Origin: Bacteroidia bacterium
Lineage (GTDB): Bacteria > Bacteroidota > Bacteroidia > Cytophagales > Cyclobacteriaceae
Reading direction: 5' to 3'
DNA length: 64,000 nt
NCBI GenBank assembly: GCA_030432655.1
Contig: JAUILA010000001.1
Location: 366,559 to 430,558 of the forward strand
The notes under the pieces are model-generated. The model saw only the letters and a program-made list of their open reading frames with translations, did no database searches and was not told where the DNA came from. Within the stretch, counting starts at the first letter, position 1; each line of letters begins with the position of its first letter. A program made the translations under genes and the position numbers. Shown here piece after piece: positions 27,896 through 36,819 of this stretch.

Positions 27896-29179
27896 ATGCA
27901 AAGTTTTCAGAAATATGAATATCACCTGGAGGAACGGCGGACGTATGCGAAGCTGTTTCCGGAGCTGAAACCGCTTGTAGTCAGTGACAATAACCTCAAG
28001 GAACTGACCGACGGAATGATCGATCATAAAGGAAAATGCCTTGACAGCAAAGTGGTAAGCAGCGGACTGGCCATATTCGGCCAGATGATCGCCCACGACA
28101 TGACCTTTGAGGTGACCTCCAAATTCAGAGGGTACAACCAGATCGAGACCTTTATCAATGACCGGACATTCCGGCTTGACCTGGATTGTATGTATGGCCA
28201 GTGGACGCAGGATTTTCTCTATGACATGAATGACCGGGACAAGCTGCTGCTCGGAAAACGGTATGAGGAAAAAGGGCGATGCTGGTATGATCTGCAGCGT
28301 AATTCACAGGACAAAGCCCTGATCCCGGATGCCCGGAACGATGAAAACTTCATTGTTTCCCAGCTCCACCTGATGTTTATGAGGTTCCATAACAAAATGG
28401 TGGACCGGGTCCAGAAATACTGTGCTTACAATGATGTGTTTCAGGAAGCACGCAAGCTGACTGTGTGGCACTTCCAGTGGCTTATTCTCCATGAATACTT
28501 GTATAAAATAACCGACTGGACCGTTTTTGAGGATATCCTGGAGAATGGTCCGGGATACTACCATTGTCCGGATTATCTTCCACTGGAATTTACGGGGGCA
28601 GTATTCCGAACCGGCCATACCCAGGTCCGGGAAGACTACCGAATCAATGATGAAGAAGAAATGGACCTGTTCGGCATGGGCTCCTTCCGGCGGGTGGATA
28701 AGTATGTGGACTGGCATTATTTCTTTGACTTCGGCGATGATTGTGTGCAGTATGCACGACGGATTGATACCAGGATCGGGAGGCTGTTCCACGATATTCC
28801 CTTCCTGAAATCCGAGGATAAATACCAAAGATCGTTACCTTATAGAAACATGAAACGCGGCGTGGCCTACGGCTTGGCTTCCGGGGAGGATATTGCGCGG
28901 CGAATGTGCATTGATCCAATCGAAGTGGAGGAAACCCGCCATATGGGTGGTACCCCGCTTTGGTATTATATTCTCCGGGAAGCTGAGGTATGTGGTCACG
29001 ATGGGGAACATCTCGGACCGGTCGGCAGCCGGCTGATGCTCGAGTGCTTTCTGGGAATGCTAAATCATGATAAGCATTCTTTCCAGGTACTGCATCCGAA
29101 ATGGAGGCCCACACTGGGTCGGAAGAAAGGTGAATTTGACTTTGCCGACCTGGTCAATTGTGTAAAAGATGAGTATTAA
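27896..29179 (+). CDS. animal-type heme peroxidase (An_peroxidase family) in eCIS locus
   Basis: A 427-residue enzyme of the peroxidase-cyclooxygenase superfamily. FGQMIAHDMTFEVTS gives the distal His67-Asp68 pair; IPDARNDENFIVSQLHLMF gives the catalytic Arg147 and the ENxxxxxLH signature; RFHNKMVDRV follows; FRTGHTQV contains the probable proximal heme ligand His241. It would oxidise organic or halide substrates with hydrogen peroxide. There is no signal peptide and no DUF4157-type tag. It lies between a membrane protein gene and a DUF4157 gene in the same tightly packed run, so it is either a cargo carried in the tube or a protective or modifying enzyme. Confidence 0.88.
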   Translation: MQSFQKYEYHLEERRTYAKLFPELKPLVVSDNNLKELTDGMIDHKGKCLDSKVVSSGLAIFGQMIAHDMTFEVTSKFRGYNQIETFINDRTFRLDLDCMYGQWTQDFLYDMNDRDKLLLGKRYEEKGRCWYDLQRNSQDKALIPDARNDENFIVSQLHLMFMRFHNKMVDRVQKYCAYNDVFQEARKLTVWHFQWLILHEYLYKITDWTVFEDILENGPGYYHCPDYLPLEFTGAVFRTGHTQVREDYRINDEEEMDLFGMGSFRRVDKYVDWHYFFDFGDDCVQYARRIDTRIGRLFHDIPFLKSEDKYQRSLPYRNMKRGVAYGLASGEDIARRMCIDPIEVEETRHMGGTPLWYYILREAEVCGHDGEHLGPVGSRLMLECFLGMLNHDKHSFQVLHPKWRPTLGRKKGEFDFADLVNCVKDEY

Positions 29180-29191
29180 AAGTTATGTGTT

Positions 29192-30013
29192 ATGGGACGT
29201 TCAGGAAAAAGACTTCGTAACAGGCAGCAAAAGAACAAAGAAGAAAAACCATTTTTCAGCCCTGATTCAAAGTCAGCGGAAAAGGCTGCCTTCTTTCAGG
29301 CAAAAGCAATGTCGGTAGGTAAGCCCGGAGATAAATATGAAAAGGAAGCTGATTCAGTGGCTGATTCGGTTGTAAACGGGAGGGATACGGGCAATGTGAT
29401 CCAGGAAAAAGAAATCAGTTCTATCCAGCGTGAAAGCCTTTCCACTCCGCTGGAAGATGAAAAACTTGGTACTGCAGAGCAACGGATGGAGGAAGATAAG
29501 CTGATCCAGGAACAACCGGAAGAAGAAGAGGAGTCACTCCAGATGCAGGAAGAAGAAGAGGAGTCACTGCAGATGCAGGAGGAAGAAGAGGAGTCACTCC
29601 AGATGCAGGAGGAAGAGGAGGAGCCCCTGCAGATGCAGGAGGAAGAGGAGGAGCCCCTGCAGATGCAGGAGGAAGAAGAGGAAATGGTTCAGGCAAAGTC
29701 AGACAATAATGGCAAATGTGCACCGGGACCTGTATCTGAGACTATTTCGAAAGAATCCGGAAAAGGAAAGCCGCTGTCCGGGAAGGTAAAAAAGGAAATG
29801 GAAAGATCTTTCGGGGTTGATTTCAGTGACGTAAATATACATACCGGAGAAAAGGCGGAAAAGCTGAACAAAAAACTTAAAGCCCAGGCATTTACCTGCG
29901 GTAAGGATATATTTTTCAATGACAACAAATTTAAACAGGAGCAGGCGGCTGGTAAAAAGCTTCTTGCCCATGAACTGACTCATGTTGTCCAGCAAAAAAA
30001 ATCGAAAAAATAA
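29192..30013 (+). CDS. DUF4157 protein with acidic decapeptide repeats and no toxin domain
   Basis: A 273-residue protein. Order: basic start, FFQAKAMSVGKPGDKYEKEA cargo-type tag near residues 30 to 50, an acidic repeat region at residues 110 to 169 built from the decapeptide EEEEESLQMQ, then the DUF4157/eCIS core with AHELTHVVQQ at the very C-terminus. The protein ends 4 residues after that motif, so no effector domain follows. The usual AFTHG is AFTCG here, a His to Cys change at a normally conserved position. It could be a cargo adaptor or a stripped effector. It starts 12 bp after the peroxidase stop and abuts the AAA+ gene. Confidence 0.82.
   Translation: MGRSGKRLRNRQQKNKEEKPFFSPDSKSAEKAAFFQAKAMSVGKPGDKYEKEADSVADSVVNGRDTGNVIQEKEISSIQRESLSTPLEDEKLGTAEQRMEEDKLIQEQPEEEEESLQMQEEEEESLQMQEEEEESLQMQEEEEEPLQMQEEEEEPLQMQEEEEEMVQAKSDNNGKCAPGPVSETISKESGKGKPLSGKVKKEMERSFGVDFSDVNIHTGEKAEKLNKKLKAQAFTCGKDIFFNDNKFKQEQAAGKKLLAHELTHVVQQKKSKK
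29519..29698 (+). repeat. 30-bp coding minisatellite (6 units, last degenerate)
   Basis: Five in-frame 30-bp units at 29519, 29549, 29579, 29609 and 29639 encode EEEEESLQMQ or EEEEEPLQMQ; a sixth at 29669 is degenerate (EEEEEMVQAK). Units differ by only a few bases, and units 4 and 5 look identical, which points to recent slippage. The unit length keeps the frame, so copy number can change without breaking the protein. Confidence 0.93.
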
Positions 30014-31354
30014 ATGGAAAATTCCATAAAAACCGGATCCCCGCTGGTTCTGACCTTCCAGGTAGAGTTTGAATGGCTTCGCCAGGTAATTGAAGCACGT
30101 ATGGCTGATCGTCATGAGCAACCATCGGTTCTCGGCAATCCGCCTGAACTCAGGCCGGTAGATCAGTATTCTCGATTCGTACTTCAGGAGGAACTGGATC
30201 CGAAGCACCGGTTAATACTTGCTTTGGCCCTGGCACCTCATATCAGGCCTGATTTTTTCGATGAAATAATTCAGAGAAGCCTTAATAAGGCCGGCGATTT
30301 TCCCCAGCTGGGAGGGGTTCGGGGAAAAAATTTCAGGGGGTTTCTCCCGACCGGAGAAACGGCGCTGTTTCTGATTGCCGGCGATGATCTGTCCAGAAAG
30401 TTTGAAGCACAACGATTACTTTCCCCTGATGGGTATTTTGCCGGAAAACAGATTCTCTGGATAGAAGATCCGCCGGCCGGTGACCCCGCGATGAGCGGCA
30501 AACTGGTTATTGCCCAGGAGCAGGTAGAATTGCTCACGCTTGGCCATATCACACCGCCGCGGTTCGGTCTTAATTTCCCGGCGGTCCGGGTGGAAACCGA
30601 AATGGAATGGGAAGACCTCGTCTTGCCGCCGCCTACCATTGAGGCGATACATGACCTGGAAAACTGGATCAATCACGGAGACAAACTATTGTATGAATGG
30701 GGCATGTCCAGAAAGCTTAAGCCTGGCTTCCGGGTGCTATTTCACGGTCCGCCGGGTACAGGAAAAACACTCACCGCTTCGCTCCTGGGTAAATATACAG
30801 GCCGGGATGTCTACAAAATCGATTTGTCCCTGGTGGTTTCGAAATTTATCGGGGAAACAGAGAAAAACCTCGCCAGCCTTTTTGATAAAGCGGAGAACAA
30901 AGGATGGATCCTGTTCTTTGACGAAGCGGATGCCTTGTTCGGAAAGCGTACCAATGTGCGTGACGCCCACGATAAATATGCCAACCAGGAAGTCAGTTTT
31001 TTACTTCAGCGCACTGAGACGTACGGCGGTCTGGTGATACTGGCGACTAATTTCAAAAGCAATATTGATGACGCATTCTCCCGCCGCTTCCAGTCCCATA
31101 TATATTTCCCTGCTCCGAAATACAACGAGCGCATGAAACTATGGCAAAACGCTTTCCCCGAACAGGTGACCCTCAGCGATGACATCGACCTTGCCCAGGT
31201 TGCCAGGCAATATGAATTGACAGGTGCAAATATTATGAACGTTGTGCAACACGCCTGTCTGGATGCTTTGTCATCAGGAAAAGCTCTGATTACACGACAG
31301 GCGCTGGCCGAAGCCATAGGAAGTGAATTTGCAAAAGAAGGTAAACTCTCCTGA
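30014..31354 (+). CDS. eCIS AAA+ ATPase (Afp15-like)
   Basis: A 446-residue AAA+ ATPase. The N-terminal ~200 residues are the family-specific part of Afp15/PVC15-like proteins; Walker A is FHGPPGTGKTL (G245 to T252), Walker B is ILFFDEADALFGKR, and the second region (LVILATNFKSNIDDAFSRRF) includes sensor 1 and the arginine finger. In related loci this ATPase is needed for particle assembly or cargo loading. It is the last gene of the + strand run; the next gene downstream is on the other strand, and I see no clear intrinsic terminator between them. Confidence 0.92.
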   Translation: MENSIKTGSPLVLTFQVEFEWLRQVIEARMADRHEQPSVLGNPPELRPVDQYSRFVLQEELDPKHRLILALALAPHIRPDFFDEIIQRSLNKAGDFPQLGGVRGKNFRGFLPTGETALFLIAGDDLSRKFEAQRLLSPDGYFAGKQILWIEDPPAGDPAMSGKLVIAQEQVELLTLGHITPPRFGLNFPAVRVETEMEWEDLVLPPPTIEAIHDLENWINHGDKLLYEWGMSRKLKPGFRVLFHGPPGTGKTLTASLLGKYTGRDVYKIDLSLVVSKFIGETEKNLASLFDKAENKGWILFFDEADALFGKRTNVRDAHDKYANQEVSFLLQRTETYGGLVILATNFKSNIDDAFSRRFQSHIYFPAPKYNERMKLWQNAFPEQVTLSDDIDLAQVARQYELTGANIMNVVQHACLDALSSGKALITRQALAEAIGSEFAKEGKLS

Positions 31355-31393
31355 GATTCCGCATATCGCTCTTTTCAAGTAATCACAGGCTGT

Positions 31394-34300
31394 CTATCCT
31401 GCCATTTTATGTTCAGGGACAGCCCTGAATGCAATAAAGAAGGTGGTTCCTTTATCAGGGATGCTTTCAAGCCAGATCCGCCCTTTGTTCTTATCTACAA
31501 AGTCTTTGATCAACAACATGCCCAGTCCGACTCCCCGCTCACCGGCCGTTCCCTGGGTAGATGAATTTGTTTTCAGGTCAAACAGTCCGGCGGATTTTTC
31601 CAGGCTCATGCCCACACCGGTGTCCTGAACCGATACAATTACATGTTCGCCCACTTCGCTGGCACGTATAGTGATAGCGCCATTCTCCCGGGTAAACTTA
31701 AGTGCATTGCTGATAAGGTTATGGAGAATGATCAGCACCTGGTTTTGATCTGCATAAATTTGGGTGGCGTCGGTCAAACGATTGATCAGGCGTATTTTTT
31801 TCTTTTTGGCTTCCGGGGAGAATAATTCGATTTTTTCCTTTACAAGGTCACTCAGTGGCAGGGCGATATGACGAACTACCTCACCCTCAAGTTGTCCTTT
31901 GGCCCACAGGAGCAGGTTTTCCACGGCATTTTTCACGTGATCAATCCGGTCGCCGATATCGTGTCGAATTTGTTGCAGGTCTTTCGCTGTCAGCAATTCC
32001 TGGTCCATTAACGGGAGAATTCCTTTAAGCGAGTTTAGCGGACTCCGCAAATCATGCCCGATCAGGGAGAATAGCTTGTTTTTTTGTTTATTGATTTCCT
32101 GAAGCTGTGCTGCCTGTTTCTGAAGTTCATTTTTCTGCGTTATCACTTCGGCCGTTCGCAACCTCACTTGTTCTTCAAGGCGTTTGTTATGGGCCTGGAT
32201 GATGTCCAGCCTGTAATTAAAGAGGAGGTATCCCAGAACGAATATCCCGGCGTAAAGCAGGGCCTTTGCCCACCAGGTATTCCACCATGGCGGCACGACA
32301 ATAACGGAAAGGGAGGTCTCCATTTCATCATCAAATTGTCCGTTCGCATTGGAAGCCCTGACGTTAAATACATACCTCCCGGAAGGCAGGTTGGTGTAAA
32401 CCGCTTTGCGGTCAGTGGCGTCTGTGCTTACCCAATCTTCATCAAATCCTTCCAGTTTGTATTCGTACCGGATTTTTTCTGTCTCATGAAAATTGAGTGC
32501 TGCAAATTCAATAGCTACGAGGCGGTCATTGTGATTCAGCCTGATTTTGGATAGTGAATTCAGGCTTTGAGGTAAATGGGTGCTGTCACCAATCTCTACG
32601 GATTTATTAAAGAGCAGAAAATCGGTCAGAACCACATTTGGTGCAGGGGGAGTAAGGTGAAACAGGTCCGGATCAATTTCTGACAAACCGCGCCTTCCTC
32701 CGAAAAATACCTTGTTGCTTTCCTCATTATAGAAAGATGATCGTGAATCAATGTGATTTCCCGCAAGTCCGCCTGAAACATCGAGGTGCATGATTCCGAA
32801 TGTTTCCGGATTGATCCGGTCCACTCCTTTGGTTGTTCCTGCCCAGATGAATCCCTTGCTGTCCACAACAACCGAATTAATATTATTACTACTCATCCCG
32901 TCCTGTTCACGAAGAGCCAGGGTACAGTCTCCGTTTTCCGGGTTGAAACGGAACAGTCCCTCAGAAGTTCCAAGCCAGATATTGCCCGATGAATCTTCGG
33001 CCATCCCGAAGACATCAAATGGATACTTGGTAAACGTCGAGTTGTCTTCATTCAGCAGATTAAGGTGTTCGGAGTCGGCCACCCAGATTCTTCCACGGCT
33101 GTCCCTGTAAATTTCTTTGACATTGTTACTGTTCAGGGATCCCTGGTCTGATTCGTTGTGTACATAATGCGTGAATTCACCGGTGGAAATATTCATTTTT
33201 TCCAATCCGCCGTACCAGGTACCTATCCACAGGCTGCCTTCACCATCATTCAGCACCTTCAATATGTTATTGGTGGAGATCGATCCCGGGTCTGAATCGT
33301 CGGGCTCATAAAATTCGATACTCCCTGTTTGGCGGTTAAATTTTCCCACACCCCGTGAGGTTCCCAGCCAGAGGATGTCATTTTTACCGGGTGACATGGA
33401 CCAGATGGTTCCTCGTGCCAGCGCGTCCCTTGAGCCGTCTGATTTGAGAAAAACCTTGAATTCGCCTGTTTTGCGGTCATACCGGTGCAATCCGTTCTGC
33501 GCAGTTCCGATCCACAGGTAATCATTGTCCTCATATACCGAGCGCACATAATTCGTGAGCATTGTATTGTCGATTCTAGAATTCCGCTGGTATCGTACGA
33601 TCCGCTGTTCCTTCATATTAAAGCGGGACAAACCGCCATGATCCGTTCCGACCCAGATATCACCGGTGGAGGATTGCATCAGGCTGATTACAGCGTTATG
33701 GGGAATACTGTTGGGATCATCCGGATTGTGAATAAACCGGGTGGCCCGGCCGGTACCGGTATTGAACAGGTTCAGTCCGTTGGACCAGGTTCCCACCCAC
33801 AACCGGCCATCTGCATCTGTCAGAAACGAATAAGCTGAATGGGCTGATAATGAAGAAGGATCATTCTCCCGGTGGGTGTATTTCTTTACCGCCAGGGTGG
33901 CTGGATTAAGGATATTAAGCCCGTTGGCAGCGGTGCCGATGACTATTCTCCCATCTGGCAACAGACTCATTTTTCTCATATTGTTGGAGGAAATACCTGC
34001 GGCATTATCCGGGTCATACATAAGCTGCGTGAATTCATCCTTGTGGGCATTGTACCTGAATAATCCGAATCCGCTGGTGCTGATCCAAAGATTACCTGAG
34101 TGATCCAGCATTACGTCATAAATATGGGTAAGTGCTGAATTTTCAGTAGAATTATAGCGCTTTACCTCGTCTTTGAGGATATTGTACCGGTAGAGTCCGT
34201 TTCTTGAGCCGATCCAAAGATTTCCTTGCTGGTCACTAATGATTTTTGAAATGTAGCTGTCGGCTGAATCAAGAAAGATTTTTTTAAACTTTTCCGTAGT

Positions 34301-34621
34301 GCTTTCAAAAAGAAAAAAACCACCACGCGTTCCGACCCAAAGTCCGCCATTCTCCCCGGGCAACAAGGCAGTAATGTCGTTATTGGTCAGGCCGCTTTTG
34401 TTTTCCTGAGATTCCCTGAACGACCTGAACCGGTAGCCATCAAATCGATAGAGGCCGTCATCGGTCCCGGCCCAAACGAAACCGAATGAATCCTCGGCCA
34501 GGGTATTGATTGATGCTGCCTCGAGGCCCTCCTGAAAACCGTAGTTGTGAAAACGGAAATTTTCTGGTTGTGAATATGCGCAGACCGGGAAGAGTAAAAA
34601 AATTAAAAAATAGCGTATCAT
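31394..34621 (-). CDS. two-component propeller sensor histidine kinase
   Basis: A 1075-residue membrane sensor kinase. The start at 34621 gives a clean signal peptide (MIRYFLIFLLFPVCAYSQ); an upstream in-frame start at 34669 would bury it. I count about 14 propeller units of the W-x-G-T-x-x-G-L-x-R-F type, enough for two seven-bladed propellers, followed by a Y_Y_Y domain (YEYKLEGFDEDWVSTD), one membrane helix (AKALLYAGIFVLGYLLF), a coiled linker, HisKA (LIGHDLRSPLNS, His856) and HATPase (NLISNALKF, DTGVGMS, GVGLGM). Unlike many Bacteroidota homologues it has no receiver or AraC domain, so it is not a hybrid. No partner regulator is adjacent. Ligand unknown; periplasmic sensing of sugars is common in the family. 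Confidence 0.92.
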   Translation of the reverse strand: MIRYFLIFLLFPVCAYSQPENFRFHNYGFQEGLEAASINTLAEDSFGFVWAGTDDGLYRFDGYRFRSFRESQENKSGLTNNDITALLPGENGGLWVGTRGGFFLFESTTEKFKKIFLDSADSYISKIISDQQGNLWIGSRNGLYRYNILKDEVKRYNSTENSALTHIYDVMLDHSGNLWISTSGFGLFRYNAHKDEFTQLMYDPDNAAGISSNNMRKMSLLPDGRIVIGTAANGLNILNPATLAVKKYTHRENDPSSLSAHSAYSFLTDADGRLWVGTWSNGLNLFNTGTGRATRFIHNPDDPNSIPHNAVISLMQSSTGDIWVGTDHGGLSRFNMKEQRIVRYQRNSRIDNTMLTNYVRSVYEDNDYLWIGTAQNGLHRYDRKTGEFKVFLKSDGSRDALARGTIWSMSPGKNDILWLGTSRGVGKFNRQTGSIEFYEPDDSDPGSISTNNILKVLNDGEGSLWIGTWYGGLEKMNISTGEFTHYVHNESDQGSLNSNNVKEIYRDSRGRIWVADSEHLNLLNEDNSTFTKYPFDVFGMAEDSSGNIWLGTSEGLFRFNPENGDCTLALREQDGMSSNNINSVVVDSKGFIWAGTTKGVDRINPETFGIMHLDVSGGLAGNHIDSRSSFYNEESNKVFFGGRRGLSEIDPDLFHLTPPAPNVVLTDFLLFNKSVEIGDSTHLPQSLNSLSKIRLNHNDRLVAIEFAALNFHETEKIRYEYKLEGFDEDWVSTDATDRKAVYTNLPSGRYVFNVRASNANGQFDDEMETSLSVIVVPPWWNTWWAKALLYAGIFVLGYLLFNYRLDIIQAHNKRLEEQVRLRTAEVITQKNELQKQAAQLQEINKQKNKLFSLIGHDLRSPLNSLKGILPLMDQELLTAKDLQQIRHDIGDRIDHVKNAVENLLLWAKGQLEGEVVRHIALPLSDLVKEKIELFSPEAKKKKIRLINRLTDATQIYADQNQVLIILHNLISNALKFTRENGAITIRASEVGEHVIVSVQDTGVGMSLEKSAGLFDLKTNSSTQGTAGERGVGLGMLLIKDFVDKNKGRIWLESIPDKGTTFFIAFRAVPEHKMAG

Positions 34622-34816
34622 CCTAGGCAATAAGGTGTTGTGCGATTCATCATAAGTGAATGCAGCCACAAGGTAGGGCTATGAAATATAAAAATAGGGG
34701 AAAAACCGCCCCGCATCTTACGTTGATAGAATGACGGAAGGAATTCAATTTTTTAGGTATTCTTTCCTCGTTGTTATCTGCACGTAAAAAATGATTATAT
34801 TATTGGTTCTGTTTAC

Positions 34817-35875
34817 ATGCCCTCCTTAATTATGAAGAATAAATCAAATGAATCTGTCAGCCGCAGAAGGTTTATCGGGACATCTGTGTCACTGATTGCC
34901 GGTGCGGCCATTGTCCCGTCTGTATTCGGGGCGCCGAACATAATCCGAAATTATAATCGCCACCGATCAATCATTAACGGGGTCCGCCTTGGCGTTATCA
35001 CGTACTCGTTCCGGAGCCTGCCCGATCAGAGTGCTGAGGCGACGCTTCAGTATATCGTTGATTCCGGGATGACCGAAACGGAGCTAATGGGTGATCCGGC
35101 TGAGTCATATGCCGGGAAACCGGAAAGTCCGGTGGACAGGCGTGCATTTTTTGGCTTGATGAGGGCCCAGCGTGACGGGGAAATAACTGATGATCAGAAA
35201 AAAGAGCTTGCCGCCATGCGGGAGCAGCTGGAAGCGTACAACAAAGAAGTTGCGGAATGGCGATCTGGAGTTTCCATGGATAAGTTTAAAGAAGTCAGAA
35301 AAATGTTCAAGGACAAAGGTGTTTCAGTATACGCCTTTAAGCCTAATGCATTTGGTGCGAATAACACGGACGCCGAGGTGGATTACGGGCTCCGCGCTGC
35401 CAGCGCTCTTGGAGCCACACATGTGACCCTGGAGCACCCGGGGAATGATGAGCAAACAGCTCGTCTGGGTAAATTGGCCAAAAAGCACAAGATTATGGTG
35501 GCCTATCACGGCCATGAACAGCAAACTCCTGATATGTGGGACACGGCACTTGAACAATCGTCTTTCAATGCCATGAACATGGACCTGGGGCATTACATTG
35601 CGGCCGGAAATACAGATGCCCTTGAACTAATTAAAAGTAAGCATGACCGGATTGCCAGTATGCATATAAAAGACCGGCAGAACCCGGCCCATGGTAAGGA
35701 CAACCTGCCCTGGGGACAGGGGGATACGCCTATTGCAGAGGCCCTGAATTTAATGAAGGATAACAAATTCAAATTTCCGGCAACCGTCGAACTTGAATAC
35801 CAGATACCGGAAGGGTCTGATCCTGTAGCTGAAGTGAAAAAATGCAGGGCATTTTGTGAAAGTGCGCTCGTCTGA
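34817..35875 (+). CDS. Tat-exported sugar phosphate isomerase/epimerase-like TIM-barrel protein
   Basis: A 352-residue protein with a twin-arginine signal (SRRRFIGTSVSLIAGAAIVPS) and an AP-endonuclease-2/xylose-isomerase-like barrel. Metal-site features are H-V-T-L-E-H-P-G (first Glu), VAYHGHEQQTPDMWDTAL, MNMDLGHYIAAG, MHIKDRQ and a terminal VELEYQIP. A polar helical insertion (~residues 105 to 155) is less usual. The first ATG is used; MKNKSNES at 34832 is an alternative. It heads an apparent operon with the dienelactone hydrolase gene 17 bp downstream. Family members act on keto-sugars, inositols and related compounds; the substrate here is unknown. Confidence 0.85.
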   Translation: MPSLIMKNKSNESVSRRRFIGTSVSLIAGAAIVPSVFGAPNIIRNYNRHRSIINGVRLGVITYSFRSLPDQSAEATLQYIVDSGMTETELMGDPAESYAGKPESPVDRRAFFGLMRAQRDGEITDDQKKELAAMREQLEAYNKEVAEWRSGVSMDKFKEVRKMFKDKGVSVYAFKPNAFGANNTDAEVDYGLRAASALGATHVTLEHPGNDEQTARLGKLAKKHKIMVAYHGHEQQTPDMWDTALEQSSFNAMNMDLGHYIAAGNTDALELIKSKHDRIASMHIKDRQNPAHGKDNLPWGQGDTPIAEALNLMKDNKFKFPATVELEYQIPEGSDPVAEVKKCRAFCESALV

Positions 35876-35892
35876 ATCTAAAATAACCTGAA

Positions 35893-36780
35893 ATGAAAAA
35901 GCTGAAAAAAGAAGATATTAAACAGGAAGTATTTGATCTCTATGATCAGTATGCGCATAACCGTTTGTCCCGAAGACAATTTGTTGATCGTCTGTCTGCG
36001 TATGCAGTAGGTGGCATTACCCTGGCTTCCCTGATGAGCTTTCTGATGCCGGATTACAAGAACAAGGTCCAGGTGCAGCAGGGAGATGCCAGGCTGAAGA
36101 CCAAGTTTATTACGTATAACTCGCCGAAGGGAGGTGGCGAGATCAGGGGTCTTCTGGCCAGGCCTTCGGATGCTTCGGGTAAGATGCCCGGAATCGTTGT
36201 GGTACATGAAAACCGTGGTCTCAATCCGCATATTGAAGATGTTTGCCGGCGGGCTGCCCTTGCCGGATTCGTGGCCCTAGCACCGGATGCGCTGACCCCG
36301 CTGGGTGGCTATCCGGGAACAGATGATGAAGGACGTGAATTACAGCGACAGCGGGACCGGGATGAGATGCTGGAAGATTTTATAGCAGCTTTTGAATACC
36401 TGAAGGCCAGTCCTGATTGCACCGGGAAGGTTGGTGTGGTCGGATTTTGCTTCGGCGGTTGGATATCAAATATGATGGCCGTCCGGTTACCGGATCTGGG
36501 AGCGGCGGTGCCTTTTTATGGCGGACAACCTTCAGCGGAAATGGTGCCGCAGATACAGGCGCCGCTTCAATTGCATTACGCAGGACTGGATACCCGGGTC
36601 AATGAAGGATGGCCTGACTATGAGGCGGCGTTGCAGGAAAACAGCAAGGATTTTACGGCATACATTTATCCCGGCGTCAATCATGGCTTTCATAATGACA
36701 CGACTCCGCGATATGATCGTGAATCCGCTCAGCTTGCCTGGGAACGTACGGTGGCTTTTTTTAAGAAACACCTTGCCTGA
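35893..36780 (+). CDS. dienelactone hydrolase family protein
   Basis: A 295-residue alpha/beta hydrolase. The nucleophile is Cys186 in GFCFGG, with Asp233 ([11 protein letters not shown]) and His264 (GVNHGFHND) completing the Cys-Asp-His triad of dienelactone hydrolases. The N-terminus contains [18 protein letters not shown] before a hydrophobic stretch, a Tat-like or membrane-anchored start. YPGVNHGF and [14 protein letters not shown] are strong family matches. It is in the same orientation and close to the isomerase-like gene, suggesting joint processing of a carbohydrate-derived compound; the real substrate is not visible. Confidence 0.9.
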   Translation: MKKLKKEDIKQEVFDLYDQYAHNRLSRRQFVDRLSAYAVGGITLASLMSFLMPDYKNKVQVQQGDARLKTKFITYNSPKGGGEIRGLLARPSDASGKMPGIVVVHENRGLNPHIEDVCRRAALAGFVALAPDALTPLGGYPGTDDEGRELQRQRDRDEMLEDFIAAFEYLKASPDCTGKVGVVGFCFGGWISNMMAVRLPDLGAAVPFYGGQPSAEMVPQIQAPLQLHYAGLDTRVNEGWPDYEAALQENSKDFTAYIYPGVNHGFHNDTTPRYDRESAQLAWERTVAFFKKHLA

Positions 36781-36819
36781 CAGAATCAGCCGGGATAACA
36801 TGATCTCATTTAATTGCAT

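Noticed and set aside
29519..29698. Regularly spaced 30-bp repeats as a possible CRISPR array
   Set aside because: Units are directly adjacent with no spacers and encode an in-frame decapeptide.
29421..29723. Proline/alanine-rich repetitive frame on the minus strand
   Set aside because: It is the mirror of the acidic minisatellite in the DUF4157 gene; the repeats come from the coding strand.
1..31354. A prophage
   Set aside because: No integrase, terminase, capsid, portal or lysis genes. The AAA+ ATPase, DUF4157 cargo, LysM hub and CIS_TMP protein are eCIS features.
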